Positions 44,967 through 56,986 of a stretch of DNA of 64,000 nt are shown here, piece after piece. The stretch covers positions 7,571,834 through 7,635,833 of the forward strand of contig OY783204.1 of NCBI GenBank assembly GCA_963678705.1. Direction: 5' to 3'. The position numbers were made by a program, and so were the translations under genes. The DNA comes from Panorpa germanica. Its lineage: Eukaryota; Arthropoda; Insecta; Mecoptera; Panorpidae. The notes under the pieces are model-generated. The model was not told where the DNA came from. It saw only the letters and a program-made list of their open reading frames with translations, and searched no databases. Position 1 is the stretch's first letter, and the number at the start of each line of letters is the position of its first letter.

Positions 44967-45673
44967 ATCTTGCTGTTGACATTTTTAAATAGCACTAAAT
45001 AGCCACTAAATTATTTAAAAACACAAGTTATTTAAAAACACAAGTTATTTAAAAAGAACTAATATTCATTAACTAACTCAGAACAAGACTTTGCAAGACA
45101 CTTTAATACACAAACTGCACAAAATCCTTTTGGTTTAATGTGACACAATCATATCCTTAGACTTATATATACATATATATATATAAAAATTATAATATAA
45201 AAATTTAACAGGGTAGCACTTTACTTATTTAATACTATAATATATTTACCATCAGACTATCAATTCTTAATTCTATCATCCCCGCGCATTCAAAATAAAT
45301 AAAATTCTCGGGGCCCCGACCCTTCGAGCAGTTTTATTTTAAAAAGTTTGTTTCAACTTAAGTTAGAGCTTTTGGTTTAGCTAATTGTGATTCTACTATT
45401 ATCCACAACCTATATAGCCTCATACATATGGATCAAACCGCTGCCTAATAAATTTGTATAATAAAATATCCTCCTACTATTTTAACAGTTACTGTGGTGT
45501 TATAACCTCATATATGTAAAACAACACCATTGTCTGACTTATAAGACTTTATGATTATTACAACACATAAAAAAAAAAAAAAAATAACTGTATGCTTTGA
45601 GAATCATCAATGATATCTCTTTTTACCAGTGAATTCATTTTGATAAACCCAATTTATCAAGGTGGGGGGAGTA
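44967..45673. other. Right-arm outer end and BEL 3' remnant
   Basis: 44967-45616 mirrors 27941-28590 and has no gene; it contains an A15 run and the gaattctcgg-type GC patch near 45300. 45617-45673 is not Polinton: it runs into the polypurine tract and BEL 3' LTR and is taken as the last piece of BEL interior. Confidence 0.7.
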
Positions 45674-46198
45674 TGGACAAAAACATGCATCAAAATACAA
45701 TTATAATATAACCTAATTTTACATGTTTTTAAGGCAAAAGTGTAAATGAACTTTATTGAGTGCCGCCTGTACATTTTGATGTGGGATGTGTAAATGCAGA
45801 CTTACATTTCTTGTTGTTGGCAATAATTTTATTACCCATTTTTGTTCAACTATGTTCACAAATTGTATTATGGGTACATCCCCACCCTTTTCTATTTTTA
45901 CGTGTTAAATGTATCATACTAAAATCTTCCCTTTTTGAACCAGCTCTCAACGAGATAACAAGTATTTTAAGTAACATTACAATTTAATATTAAAATATAT
46001 ACATTAAGACATTCACATACATTTATATAAATTCATTATTATTAATTATTAGGATAAGTGTTTAATTGTGTAATTCTGTTGGGATTTACGACCCCAATGT
46101 GTAATTTTGTATGAAATAAATATACTTTTAAATTCATATTGAGTTCACGAACTTCGAAGACTTGCTGACTATTTACGGTGAAATACCCGGGCCCTACA
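45674..46198 (+). repeat. 3' LTR of the BEL/Pao element
   Basis: Direct copy of 21994-22518. The preceding bases ggtggggggagta form a polypurine tract, and 45617-45660 looks like the residual end of the BEL interior. It is followed by tcgcgtaaacac and then satellite (ttttgtataaaatttcac). Confidence 0.85.
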
Positions 46199-47375
46199 TC
46201 GCGTAAACACTTTTGTATAAAATTTCACTTTATTCCCAACTCTAAACTTATTTTAAAGTAACAGGAATGTATTTATTTATTTTTATAATACACTTTAATA
46301 CACGTTGATACAGTACTGCAAGTATAAAAAATATATAAATTTGTAATAATTTTAATTTTATATTATGTATGGCAGCAATTGTGTTTATAAATGCGCATGT
46401 TAAAATCAAAAAAAAATATTTACTAACTTTAAACCATATATTTGTATGTAGAAATTTTTTTTTTTGTACAAAATTCCACTTTATCCCCCACTCTAAACTT
46501 ATTCTAAAGTAACAGAAATGTATTTATTGTATTTCAATTTTAATTTTTTACTTCCTTCACCACTATAAGTTAATTACAAAGACACAGTCGGTACTACTGC
46601 AAGTATAAAAAATATAAGAGTTAGTAATAATTTCAATTTAAAATTATATATGGCAGCAATTTTGTAAATAATTGGGCATGTTAAAATAAAAATAATTATA
46701 TTTACTAACTTTTAACCATTTATTTGTATTTAAAAATTTATTTTTTTATATAAACTTTTGCTTTATTCCTTACTCTAAAGTTATTTTGAAAAAACAGAAA
46801 TGTATTTATTTTTTTAAAATTATAATTATTTACTTCCTTTACTTCTATTTTAGATTAAAAAAGACACAGTTGGTACTACTGCAAGTATAAAAAATATAAA
46901 AGTTAGTAATAATTTCAATTTCATATTATATATAGCAGCACTTGTGTAAACATATAAGCATGTTAAAATAAAAAAAAAATTAATAACTAATTTATAACCA
47001 TATACTTGAATGTAATTTTTTTTTTTTTTGGATATAATTTTACTTTATTTCATACTCTAAACCTATTTTAAAGTAACAGAAATGTATTTATTTTATTAAA
47101 ATTTAATTTTTTTACTTCCTTCAATACTATGTTTTAGTAAAAAAGACACAGTTGGTACTACTGCAAGTATAAAAAATATAAAAGTTAGTAATAATTTCAA
47201 TTTTATATTGTATATGGCAGCAATTGTGTAAACAAATGTGCATGTTAAAATAAAAAAAAAAATATTTTCCAACTTTTATCCATATATTTGTATGTAAAAA
47301 TTAATTTTTTTATATATAATTTTACTTTATTCCATACTCTAAATCTATTTTAAAGTATATAAAAAATATAAAAGT
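46199..47375 (+). repeat. ~280 bp satellite array
   Basis: Monomers with gtactactgcaagtat near 46591, 46876 and 47156 and degraded ones at either end. It stops inside a monomer at ...aaaagttagttagtaacaac, where a truncated Helitron begins. Confidence 0.9.
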
Positions 47376-48649
47376 TAGTTAGTAACAACTCTCTCTACGT
47401 TTATCTACCTCTACTTTTATAAATGATCGAAATTTCAAAATTGAGTTCTTTAGCAAAGCTGTTTCCCGCCTTCACTTCCCCAATTTCACGCCGCTACTAA
47501 GGTTAAATTTATTTTCGCAAATATGCACATGCATAGTTTCTATTTTTTTGCTTTTTCTATTTTTTGATATTTGGGGCTGTTAACTATTTCCCTATATACC
47601 TCTCACTCCAGTTCGATTTCATAGCACAACAAACGCACCAAAAATCAATTCAATTCTACTACTAAATATAATTTGAATATCTGACTTATAGAGAACTATT
47701 TAGCTTCTATTTATTATTCTACATGCAAAATATCATCGTTGAACCTCTATATTGTTCTTATACTCGGTTTATCACCCCCCACTCTAATGTTGCACTTAAG
47801 AAAATGTGGTTGTTTTTATATTTTCGTAATAAATATGTCAATCCTTATCTGCATACTAAATTTCAGCTTTGTATTTATATTTTAGCATTAGTACCCCTCA
47901 CAAACCTCCGCTACTGAACAAGTTTGTTAAATTTTAGCACGGGGATCTGTTTTATTTGTATCTAAGAACATATTTTTTTAACTATAACATTTCATCTCTA
48001 CATATTTCATATTTCTGGTTTTTGGCCCCCAGCGCCCACCGCTTCTGGAAAGTTACAGTTTTCTATAGTTTGTCTTTAATGACACCCTATATAGAACTTA
48101 CGTTTCAAATATCAACTTTTTAGCTCTGTTGCGACATTGCCCCCAAAAAATCACGCCGCTACTGAATTAAAATTTTGGTATTCTAATTATAAGCAAACAT
48201 GCGCAATTAGTGTCTCAACACATACCCTAAGTTTAAATACTACTTTTTTAATATTTCTGGCTTTTACTGTCAACTCCCGCCGCCGAAATTTAACGATTTT
48301 TATTTTTTTCTTTAATTACTCTCTACTGCGAGCCTACATATTAAATTGGAACGTCCAATTTCAAATGTCAAACTATTGAAAAATGTGCACAATTATGACC
48401 TCAATACACACACCAAATTTCAGTTTTCTATCTTTTCTAGTTCGACAGATATTTGCAAAAGTATTTTTTCCAATTTTCCAGTTTCTCTAGAATAATTTTT
48501 TCCAGGGAAATTCAGGGACGTAGAAAGTTTTAGAAATTCGTCCTTTACATAATATCAAAATTTATAAAACTTTGTACGCGCCGTTTAGAAGATACCATAT
48601 TCGATTTTGTTACCGGATATATATATATATATATATATATATAACGCTC

Positions 48650-48702
<53 letters not shown>

Positions 48703-48707
48703 CGCTC

Positions 48708-48774
<67 letters not shown>

Positions 48775-48834
48775 ATGAGTTTTTATGAGTTTTTCATGTT
48801 AAAATGGAACATTACGAACATTATAAATAGTAGA
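47376..48834 (-). mobile_element. Non-coding Helitron, 3'-truncated
   Basis: Matches the right-hand ~1.4 kb of H1 (from gtaacaactctctctacg through ccgctactgaa blocks and the TA run to the 5' end ...attataaatagtaga at 48834). The left part, with hairpin and CTAG, is missing at the junction with satellite. Its 5' end abuts the CTAG of the next copy with no spacer. Confidence 0.78.
48658..48772. repeat. (TA)n microsatellites near a Helitron 5' end
   Basis: Two long TA runs separated by acgctctatatataaa, next to a shorter one at 48617-48645. They lie at the same place as the TA runs of H1, H3 and the patch in Helitron A; here the acgctctatatataaa unit itself is duplicated. Confidence 0.92.
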
Positions 48835-48934
48835 CTAGCGCTTCGCCCCGTCGCAAAGCGACGTGTATTTAATATTTGTGAATAAATAAAAGTTATTTGA
48901 TAAATAGAAAATAATCCTGAAATATTGTTCATTG

Positions 48935-50208
48935 TTCGCCTTTCGGCTTTACAATCTACATTCTTAATACATTTCATATACTTCAACTTACAATTAAATT
49001 TACATTATTCTTCACCAACTTATTTATTCTTCTGTTTTTCCTTTCCTTCTTACAATTTCCGCCATCCACCTCTTTCCTTCACTGCCTCCCTTTAATAGCT
49101 GGCCAATATTCCTTTCGCTAGCTACTTTTTCCTTACACTCAAACTTAATGTGCTCCAGTGTTTCGTCCTTTGCTCCGCACACTCTACACTTTCTTTCCTC
49201 ACTCTTTTCCCAGTATCTGTTTCCTTTTTCCTCATTTCCCAATCTAAACCTTGCTGTTCTCTTATTTGTTTTATGTCTTTTTCTATAAGGTACTGAGGCA
49301 CAGTATTTTCTTATAACGTTTTATATCTTTTATTGTAGTTACTTTTTTCTATATTTCCCATTCTCTCCTGCTGTTGTATCTCCTTATCCCTTCTCCTTAG
49401 CTCCTCTTCCACACTTGCGCCTCCTTCTCTTCTCCTCGATCGCCATTCCATTTCTTTCAAAGTACTATTTTCTCTTTTTTGTACCTCCTCCCCCCCATTC
49501 TTTATGATATCCTCTCTTATTTTCTTTAAAATTTTGCTTTCCGCTCTGTTCAATTTCTCCTCGTATTTTACTGCTCTTTCCCCTGTTTTAATTCGTATCT
49601 TATCCCTTTTTAGCTCCTCCATAGCCATGTATCCTGGCGTGCACCTGTCCAGCCCTAGTAACCATTTAATATATCTCACCTGTATTCTTTCTAACTTCTC
49701 TTGCTTCTTCCACCCCCAAACCTCTGCTCCATACAACATCATACTGGCTATCAGTCTATCAAACATCCATATTCTCTTTTGTATGTCCCCCCCAAATACC
49801 TTTTCCCCTTGTCATTATACCCGTCGCATTGCTAGCTCCGCCTTCTTTGCTACCTCCCTTATCTGAGCCTCTTCTCCATTGTTCTTTTTAAAAGTGTAGC
49901 CCAGATATTTATATTCTTCTACTTCCTCAATGTCCTCTGTCTTGTATTTCCACCTTTTATGTCTTCTTTTTCCACCCCCTTTTTTAAATACCATAATTTT
50001 TGTCTTTTCCACATTTAACTCTAGTCCTTTCCTGTCTATATATCTCCCTAGCCGGTGAGCCATCTCCTGCAGCTCTCCTTCCCTTTTTGCCAACAGGACT
50101 ATATCGTCAGCGTATGCTAAAGTCCATATCTTGTAGTGTCTTCCTATTAGCACCCCCCCATCTTGTCCTCTTTCCATTACCTTCTCCAAGTCTGCTGTAT
50201 ATATCGCA
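48935..50208 (-). mobile_element. 5'-truncated LINE inside Helitron H3
   Basis: 3' end at left (gcctttcggctttacaatct, as at 15164). It is the same family as the 15139-15895 insertion, but longer, reaching into reverse transcriptase. Helitron sequence resumes at about 50209 (aaataaaatgcaaaatatt). Boundaries are approximate; a clear target duplication was not found. Confidence 0.75.
49024..50189 (-). pseudogene. LINE ORF2, RT palm to C-terminus, frameshifted
   Basis: From right to left on the minus strand: 49815-50189 holds the polymerase active site LAYADDIVLLA, then GLELNVEKTKIMVF and YKYLGYTF. 49311-49766 holds the thumb-like region with LYGAEVWGWKK. 49024-49242 holds the terminal knuckle CRVCGAKDETLEHIKFEC. 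At least two frame breaks (near 49800 and 49300) separate them. This copy shows that the family is a Jockey/R1/I-like LINE with a standard ADD motif. No endonuclease is included. Confidence 0.8.
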
Positions 50209-53200
50209 AATAAAATGCAAAATATTATTTTGTTATAATTTTTTTATTTACAGTAAAAAAGCACTGTATTGACCAGTCTCCAGTGCCCCCGCCCATAAGC
50301 CTTAATCGTCGTCTTGGCTTCATGCTCTCTTACGTTTCCGAACTTTTAATTTGATTCCTCTAAACTTCTGCCATAAAGCGCCTCCTACTTTTAGCACTCT
50401 GCATCGCTTCTTCCCTGAGCATCGTCGGTCCTTAGAGTACTTTCACAGCGCCCCCGCTGCGTAAAAATATCGTTTACCATAATGAAGCACAGTATTGAAC
50501 AATGTCCACTGCCTCGCCCCTAAACATCAATCACCTCTTGGCTTCATGCTCTGTATCGTTTTTGCACTTTTAAATGTAATCATCTGCACCTTTGCCATAA
50601 TGCGCCCACTTGCAACACTACAGCTTAACTAAACATCATCGCTTATTAGGGCACTTTCCTATACCCCCCGTATAGCGCAATCATTAAATAATCCTGCGTA
50701 CTAATCTCTTAACAATTAGTTTTCCAAATTAATAATTTACTGGCAACCTGCATACTAAATTTCATCCTTAGAAGTACATTATTTTTTAATAATTATTCGA
50801 TAAGATAAATCTTTGATAAAATTTTCACTAATTTCAATGTAAACCTACTAATTACAGGAATTCATTTATGCTTTTAAGAAAGCCTAACAGTTCGCTCTTA
50901 ATAATCTCATCTCTAGGCCTTTTCCTTCCCGTTATTGCACTTTCGATTTAATTCCCATACCCCACCACCCACACTTTCAACACCAAAGCACATATTCTGC
51001 AACACGGTTACCTCCCAGGGCCATTATAATCTATCGCCACTACTTCTAACACCCCGTTACTTAGTTCTGAACCCCAGCGCCACAGTCTCTTCCAATCAAG
51101 CACTATTAATTCGATATTATAGCAATTTATTAACATGAATAAAACTGTACTGTAATCTAACATTCTATATTTCGTATTTATATTTACGTTATAATATTAG
51201 TCACCCCATTAATCCCCGCTCCTGAAATAAAATTGTCAAATTTTAGGCATAGCAATCTATTTTGCTCGTAGCAACTCTCTCTACCTTTATCTACCCCTAC
51301 TTTTATAAATGATCGAAATTTCAAAATTGAGTTCTTTGGCAAAGCTTTTCCCCGACCCCACTTCCCCAATATCACGCCGCTACTAAGGTTAAATTTCTTT
51401 TCGCACATATGCACATGCATAGTTTCTATTTTTTCACTTTTTCTATTTTTTGATATTTGGGGCTGTTAAATATTTCCCCCCTATACCTCTCACTCCTGTT
51501 CGATTTCACAGCACAACAAACGCACCAAAAATCAATCCAATTCTACTAATGAATGTAATTTGAATATCTGAATTATAGAGAACTATTTAGCTTCTATTTA
51601 ATATTTTACATGCAAAATATCATCGTTGTACCTCTATATTGTTTTTATACTCGGTTTATCACCCCCCACTCTAATGTTGCACTTAAGAAAATGTAGCTTT
51701 TTTATATTTTCGTAATAATAATGTCAATCTATATCTGCATACTAAATTTCAGTTTTGTATTTATATTTTAGCATTAGTACTCCCCACAAACCTCCGCTAC
51801 TGAACAAGTTTGTTAAATTTTAGCACGGGGATCTATTTTATTTGTATATTAGGAACATATTTTTTAAACTATAGCCCTTCATCTCTATATATTTCATATT
51901 TCTGGTTTTTGGCCCCCAGCGCCCGCCGCCACTGGAAATTTAAAATTTTGTCTAATTTTCCTTTAATTACCATCTATATAGGGCCCACGTTCCAAATTTC
52001 AACGTTCTAGGTCTGTTACGACATTGCAACCAAAAATTTACGCCACTACTGAATTCAAATTTTGATATTCCAATTATTAGCAAACATGCACAATTAGTGC
52101 CTTTATACATACCCTTAGTTTTAATATTATTTTTTCAATAATAAATTTTAATTTAAATTAAATTCTTTTACTGTCTGAACTCCCGCCGCCACTGGAAATT
52201 TAGGGCTGTTTATTTTTTTCATTAATTACTGTCCACAAGGAGCCTACATATTAAATTTAAACGTCCTTACTCAATTCCAACATTGCTCCCAGAAATTCGC
52301 GCCGCTACTGAACTTAAGTTTCTAGTCTCCAAGTATTGGCAAATGTGCACATTTATGATCTCAATAGACATACCAAATTTCAGTTTTCTATCTTTTCTAG
52401 TTCGTCAGATATTTACAAAAGTATTTTTTCGAATTTTCCAGTTTTGTTCATTTTAGCATTAGAGCCTCTCACATATCTCCGCTACTAAATTAAAGTCCAA
52501 ATATGTACCTCTTTATCGTTCTTATCATCAGTTTATTACCTCTGCCCTAATGTTACACTAAAGAAAATGTAGTTTCTTTATATTTTTATTGTTATTGTCA
52601 ATCTATATCTGCATACTAAATTTCAGCTTTGTATTTAAATTTTAGCATTAGTACCCCCCACATACCACCGCTACTGAACAAGTTTGTCAAATTTTAGCAC
52701 GAGGATCTATTTTATTTGTATCTAAAAATATATATTCTAAACTATAGCCTTTCATCTCCATATATTTCAAATATCTGGTTTTTGGCCCCCAGCGCCCGCC
52801 GCCTCTGGAAAGTTGCAAATTTCTATAGTGTGTCTTTAATGACACTCTATATATGGTCCCCGTTCCAAATTTTAACGTTCTAGCTCTGTTGCGACATTGC
52901 CCCCAAAAAATCACGCCGCTACTGAAATAAAATTTTGGTAATCCAAATATTGGCAAACATGCACAATTAGTGTCTTAATACATACCCAAAGTTTTAATAC
53001 TTCTTTTTCAATATTTCTGGCTTTTATTGTCTTAACTCCCGCCGCCACTGGAAATTTGGGGCTGTTTATTTTTTTTCATTAATTACTGTCTACAGCGAGC
53101 CTACATATTAAATTTGAACGTCCTAACTCTATTCTAACATTGCCCCCAGAAATTCGCGCCGCTACTGAACTCAAATTTTAAATTTCCAACTATCGGAAAA

Positions 53201-53445
53201 TGTGCACAATTATGATCTCAATACACATACCAAATTTCAGTTTTCTATCTTTTCTAGTTCGTCAGATATTAGCAAAATTATTTTTTCGAATTTTTCAGTT
53301 TTTCCTGTATAAGTTTTTCCACGGAAATTCAGGGGAAAATTCAGGGACGTAGAAAGTCTTAGAAATTCGTCCTTTACATCATACCAAAATTTGAAAAACT
53401 TTGTAGGCGCCGTTTAGAAGATACCATATACGATTTTGTTACCGG

Positions 53446-53500
53446 ATATATATATATATATATATATATAAATATCGCTCTATATATATATATATATATA
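53446..53500. repeat. TA-rich microsatellite near the H3 5' end
   Basis: Two TA runs around aatatcgctcta, in the conserved position just inside the 5' end of the non-coding Helitrons. In H4 (56882-56906) it is short and interrupted by aaata units. Confidence 0.9.
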
Positions 53501-53567
53501 AATATCTATGAGTTCTTATGGGTTTTCCATGTTAAATTGGAACATTACGAACATTATAATAAGTAGA

Positions 53568-56500
53568 CTAGCGCTTCGCCCCGTCGCAAAGCGACGTGTA
53601 TTTAATATTTGTGAATAAAAAAAGTTATTTGATAAATTGAAAATAATGCAAAATATTATTTTTTAGTAATTTTCGCTAAAATATATCATTTTTGAAATTT
53701 ATATTTCCTTATTTTGTAATAATTCCTTTATTTACAGTAATAAAGCACTGTATTGACCAGTCTTTAGTGCCCCCGCCCATAAGCCTCAATTGTCACTTCT
53801 TGGCTCCATGCTCTCTTGCGTTTCTGAACTTTTAATTTGGTTCCTCTAAACTTCTGCCATGAAGCGCCTCCTACTTTTAGCACTCTGCATCGCTTCTTCC
53901 CTAAGCATCGTCGGTCCTTAGAGTACTTTCACAGCGCCCCCGCTGCGTAAAATTATCATTTACTATAATGAAGCACAGTATTGAACAATGTCCACTGCCC
54001 CGCCCCTTAACACCAATCACCACCTCTTGGCTCCATGCTCCGTATCGTTCTTTGCACTTTCAATTGTATTCCTCTGTACCAACAATGCGCCCACTTGCAA
54101 CACTACAGCTTAACTGAACATCATCGCTTATTAGGGCACTTTCCTATACCCACCGTTTCGAGCAATCATTAAATAATCCTGCGCTTCCACTCCCTGCGTA
54201 CTAATCTCTTAACAATTAGTTTTCCAAATTAATACTTTACTGGCAACCTGCATACTAAATTTCATCCTTAGAAGTACATTATTTTTTATTAATTATTCGA
54301 TAAGATAAATCTTTGATAAAATTTTCACTAATTTCAATGTAAACCTACTAATTACATCAATTCATTTATGTTTTTAAGAAAGCCTAGCAGTTCGCCCCCA
54401 ATAATCTCATCTCAGGCCTTTTCCTTCCCGTTATTGCACTTTCAATTCAATCCCCATACCCCGCCACCCTCACTTTCAGCACCAAAGCACATATTCTGCA
54501 ATACGGTTACCTCCCAGAGCCATTATAATCTATCGCCACTACTTATAACACCACCGTTACTTAGAACTAAACCCCAGCGCCACACTCTTCTCCTATCAGA
54601 CACTACCAATTCGATATTACAGCAATTCATTTACATGATTAAAACTGTACTGTAATCTTACACTCTATATTTCGTATTTATATTTACGTTATAATATTAG
54701 TCTTCCCATTAATCCCCGCTCCTGAAATAAAATTGTCAAATTTTTGTCATATTTTTAGCTCTCTACCTTTATCTACCCCTACTTTTATAAATGACCGAAA
54801 TTTCAATATTGAGTTTTTTGGCAAAGCTTTTTCCCGCCCCAACTTCCCCCATTTTCGCAAATATGCACATGCATAGTTTCTATTTTTTAACTTTTTTTAT
54901 TTTTTTGATATTTGGGGCTGTTAACTATTTCCCCCCTATACCTCTCACTCCTGTTCGATTTCACAGCACAACAAACGCACCAAAAATCAATCCAATTCTA
55001 CTACTGAATGTAATTTGAATATTTGACTTATAGAGAACTATTAAGCTTCTATTTAATATTCTACATGCTAAATATCATCGTTGTACCTCTATATTGTTTT
55101 TATACTCGGTATATCACTCCCCACTCTAATGTTGCACTTAAGAAAATGTAGTTTTTTTTATATTTTCGTAATAAATATGTCAATCTATATCTGCATATTA
55201 AATTTCAGCTTTGTATTTATATTTTAGCATTAGTACCCCCCACAAACCTCCGCTACTGAACAAGTTTGTTAAATTTTAGCACGGGGATCTATTTTATTTG
55301 TATCTAAGAACATATTTTTTAAACTATAGCCCTTCATCTCTATATATTTCATATTTCTGGTTTTTAGCCCCTAGCGCCCGCTGCCTCTGGAAAGTTTTCT
55401 TTAGTTTTTCTTTAATGATACTCTATATAAGGCCCACGTTCCAAATATCAACGTTCTAGCTCTGTTGCGACATTGCTCCTAAAAAATCACGCCGCTACTG
55501 AATTAAAATTTTGGTAATCCAATTATTGGCAAACATGCGCAATTAGTGTCTCAATACATACCCTAAGTTTTAATACTACTTTTTCAATATTTCTGGCTTT
55601 TACTGTGTCAACTCCCGCCGCCACTGGAAATTTGGGGCTTTTTATTTTATTTTCTTTAATTACTGTCCTCAGCGAGCCTACATATTAAATTTGAACGTCC
55701 TAACTTTTTTCTAACATTACCCCCTGAAACTCGCGCCGATACTGAACTTAAATTTCAAATTTCACACTATTTGCAAATGTGCACATTTATGATCTCAATA
55801 CACATACCAAATTTCAGTTTTCTATCTTTTCTAGTTCGTCAGATATTTACAAAAGTATTTTTTTTGAATTTTCCAGTTTTGTTCATTTTAGCATTAGAGC
55901 CTCTCACATATCTCCGCTACTGAATTAAAGTCCAAATATGTACCTCTTTATCGTACTTATCATCAGTTTATTACCTCTGCCCTAATGTTACACTAAAGAA
56001 AATGTAGTTTCTTTATATTTTTATTGTTATTGTCAATCTATATCTGCATACTAAATTTCAGCTTTGTATTTAAATTTTAGCATTAGTACCCCCCACATAC
56101 CACCGCTACTGAACAAGTTTGTCAAATTTTAGCACGAGGATCTATTTTATTTGTATCTAAGAATATATATTCTAAACTATAGCCTTTCATCTCCATATAT
56201 TTCAAATATCTGGTTTTTGGCCCCCAGCGCCCGCCGCCTTTGGAAAGTTGCAAATTTCTATAGTGTGTCTTTAATGACACTCTATATATGGCCCCCGTTC
56301 CAAATTTAAACGTTCTAGCTCTGTTGCGACATTGCCCCCAAAAAATCACGCCGCTACTGAATTAAAATTTTGGTAATCTAATTATTGGTAAACATGCGCA
56401 ATTAGTGTCTCCATACATACCCTAAGTTATAATACTACATTTTCAATATTTCTGGCTTTTACTGTCTCAACTCCCGCCGCCACTGGAAATTTGGGGCTGT

Positions 56501-56986
56501 TTATATTTTTTCATTAATAACTGTCTATAGCGAGCCTACATATTAAATTTCAACGTCCTAACTCTATTCTAACATTGCCCCCGGAAATTCGCGCCGCTAC
56601 TGAACTTAAATTTCCAATTTCCAACTATTGGCAAATGTGCACAATTATGATCTCAATACACACACCTAATTTCAGTTTTCTATCTTTTCTAGTTCGTCAG
56701 ATATTAGCAAAATTATTTTGTCGAATTTTTCAGTTTTTCCGGTATAAGTTTTTCCACGGAAATTCAGGGGAAAATTCAGGGACGTAGAAAGTCTTAGAAA
56801 TTCGTCCTTTACATCATACCAAAATTTGAAGAACTTTGTAGGCGCCGTTTAGAAGATACCATATACGATTTTGTTACCGGATATATATATAAATATATAA
56901 ATATATAACGCTCTATATAAATATCTATGAGTTCTTATGAGTTTTCCATGTTAAATTGGAACATTACGAACATTATAATAAGTAGA
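53568..56986 (-). mobile_element. Non-coding Helitron H4
   Basis: CTAG at 53568-53571, hairpin at 53582-53596, 5' TC end at 56985-56986. The right flank is satellite (tgtaaaaatttattttt), the same target position as Helitron A and H1. It contains two related ~1 kb blocks (ccccagcgcccg... near 55370 and 56221), also present in H3, so H3 and H4 are close relatives. No ORF of significance. Confidence 0.85.

Larger units (their letters stand above)
26747..45616. mobile_element. Polinton/Maverick-like element 1 with inverted arms
   Basis: The left end AGTAGTGTTACAAAGCGGG (26747) is the same as the left end of Polinton 2 (57110), and the next ~550 bp align with it. The genes are those of protein-primed, Polinton-type DNA: FtsK/HerA-like ATPase and family B polymerase, plus unknown genes. 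It interrupts BEL pol on the left and abuts the BEL 3' end on the right, but the right side ends in an inverted copy of internal sequence rather than in a terminal repeat, so the true right end is lost. No integrase, protease or capsid gene was recognised. Two other elements are nested in it. Confidence 0.72.
38774..45616 (-). repeat. Right inverted arm of Polinton 1
   Basis: Inverted copy of 27941-35903. Removing Helitron B (41275-44590) leaves about 3.53 kb. It carries the same genes in mirror order: polymerase start, ATPase, Cys-rich gene, 273-residue gene, small gene. It ends at 45616 directly against the BEL 3' remnant. Confidence 0.92.
21994..46198 (+). mobile_element. BEL/Pao LTR retrotransposon split by nested insertions
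   Basis: Two 525 bp LTRs in the same orientation (21994-22518 and 45674-46198), both TGGACAAAAACATG...GGGCCCTACA. The left one is followed by a leader and BEL-type gag-pol; the right one is preceded by a purine tract (aaggtggggggagta), so they are the 5' and 3' LTRs of one element, now separated by ~19 kb of other elements inserted at 26746/26747. The LTRs differ at roughly ten positions. Both outer flanks are satellite, but I see no matching target duplication (ctctt versus tcgcg), so inter-element recombination or decay at a flank is possible. Confidence 0.8.
48835..53567 (-). mobile_element. Non-coding Helitron H3 with a LINE inside
   Basis: CTAG at 48835-48838 and hairpin cgtcgc-aaa-gcgacg at 48849-48863 on the left; 5' TC end at 53566-53567 on the right. 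No coding capacity of its own. It carries a LINE fragment near its 3' end (about 48935-50208) and a partial internal duplication (attttagcattagagcctct near 52451, compared with tagcattagtac blocks). The next Helitron starts at the very next base. Confidence 0.85.

Noticed and set aside
27941..45616. Arms read as ordinary Polinton terminal inverted repeats
   Set aside because: The outer ends (atatcattg... at 27941 and 45616) are not flanked by matching 6 bp duplications, and the left Polinton-type terminus lies further out at 26747 with no partner on the right.
48600..48780. Regularly spaced repeats as a CRISPR-like array
   Set aside because: Simple TA microsatellites with a duplicated interruption; eukaryotic transposon context.
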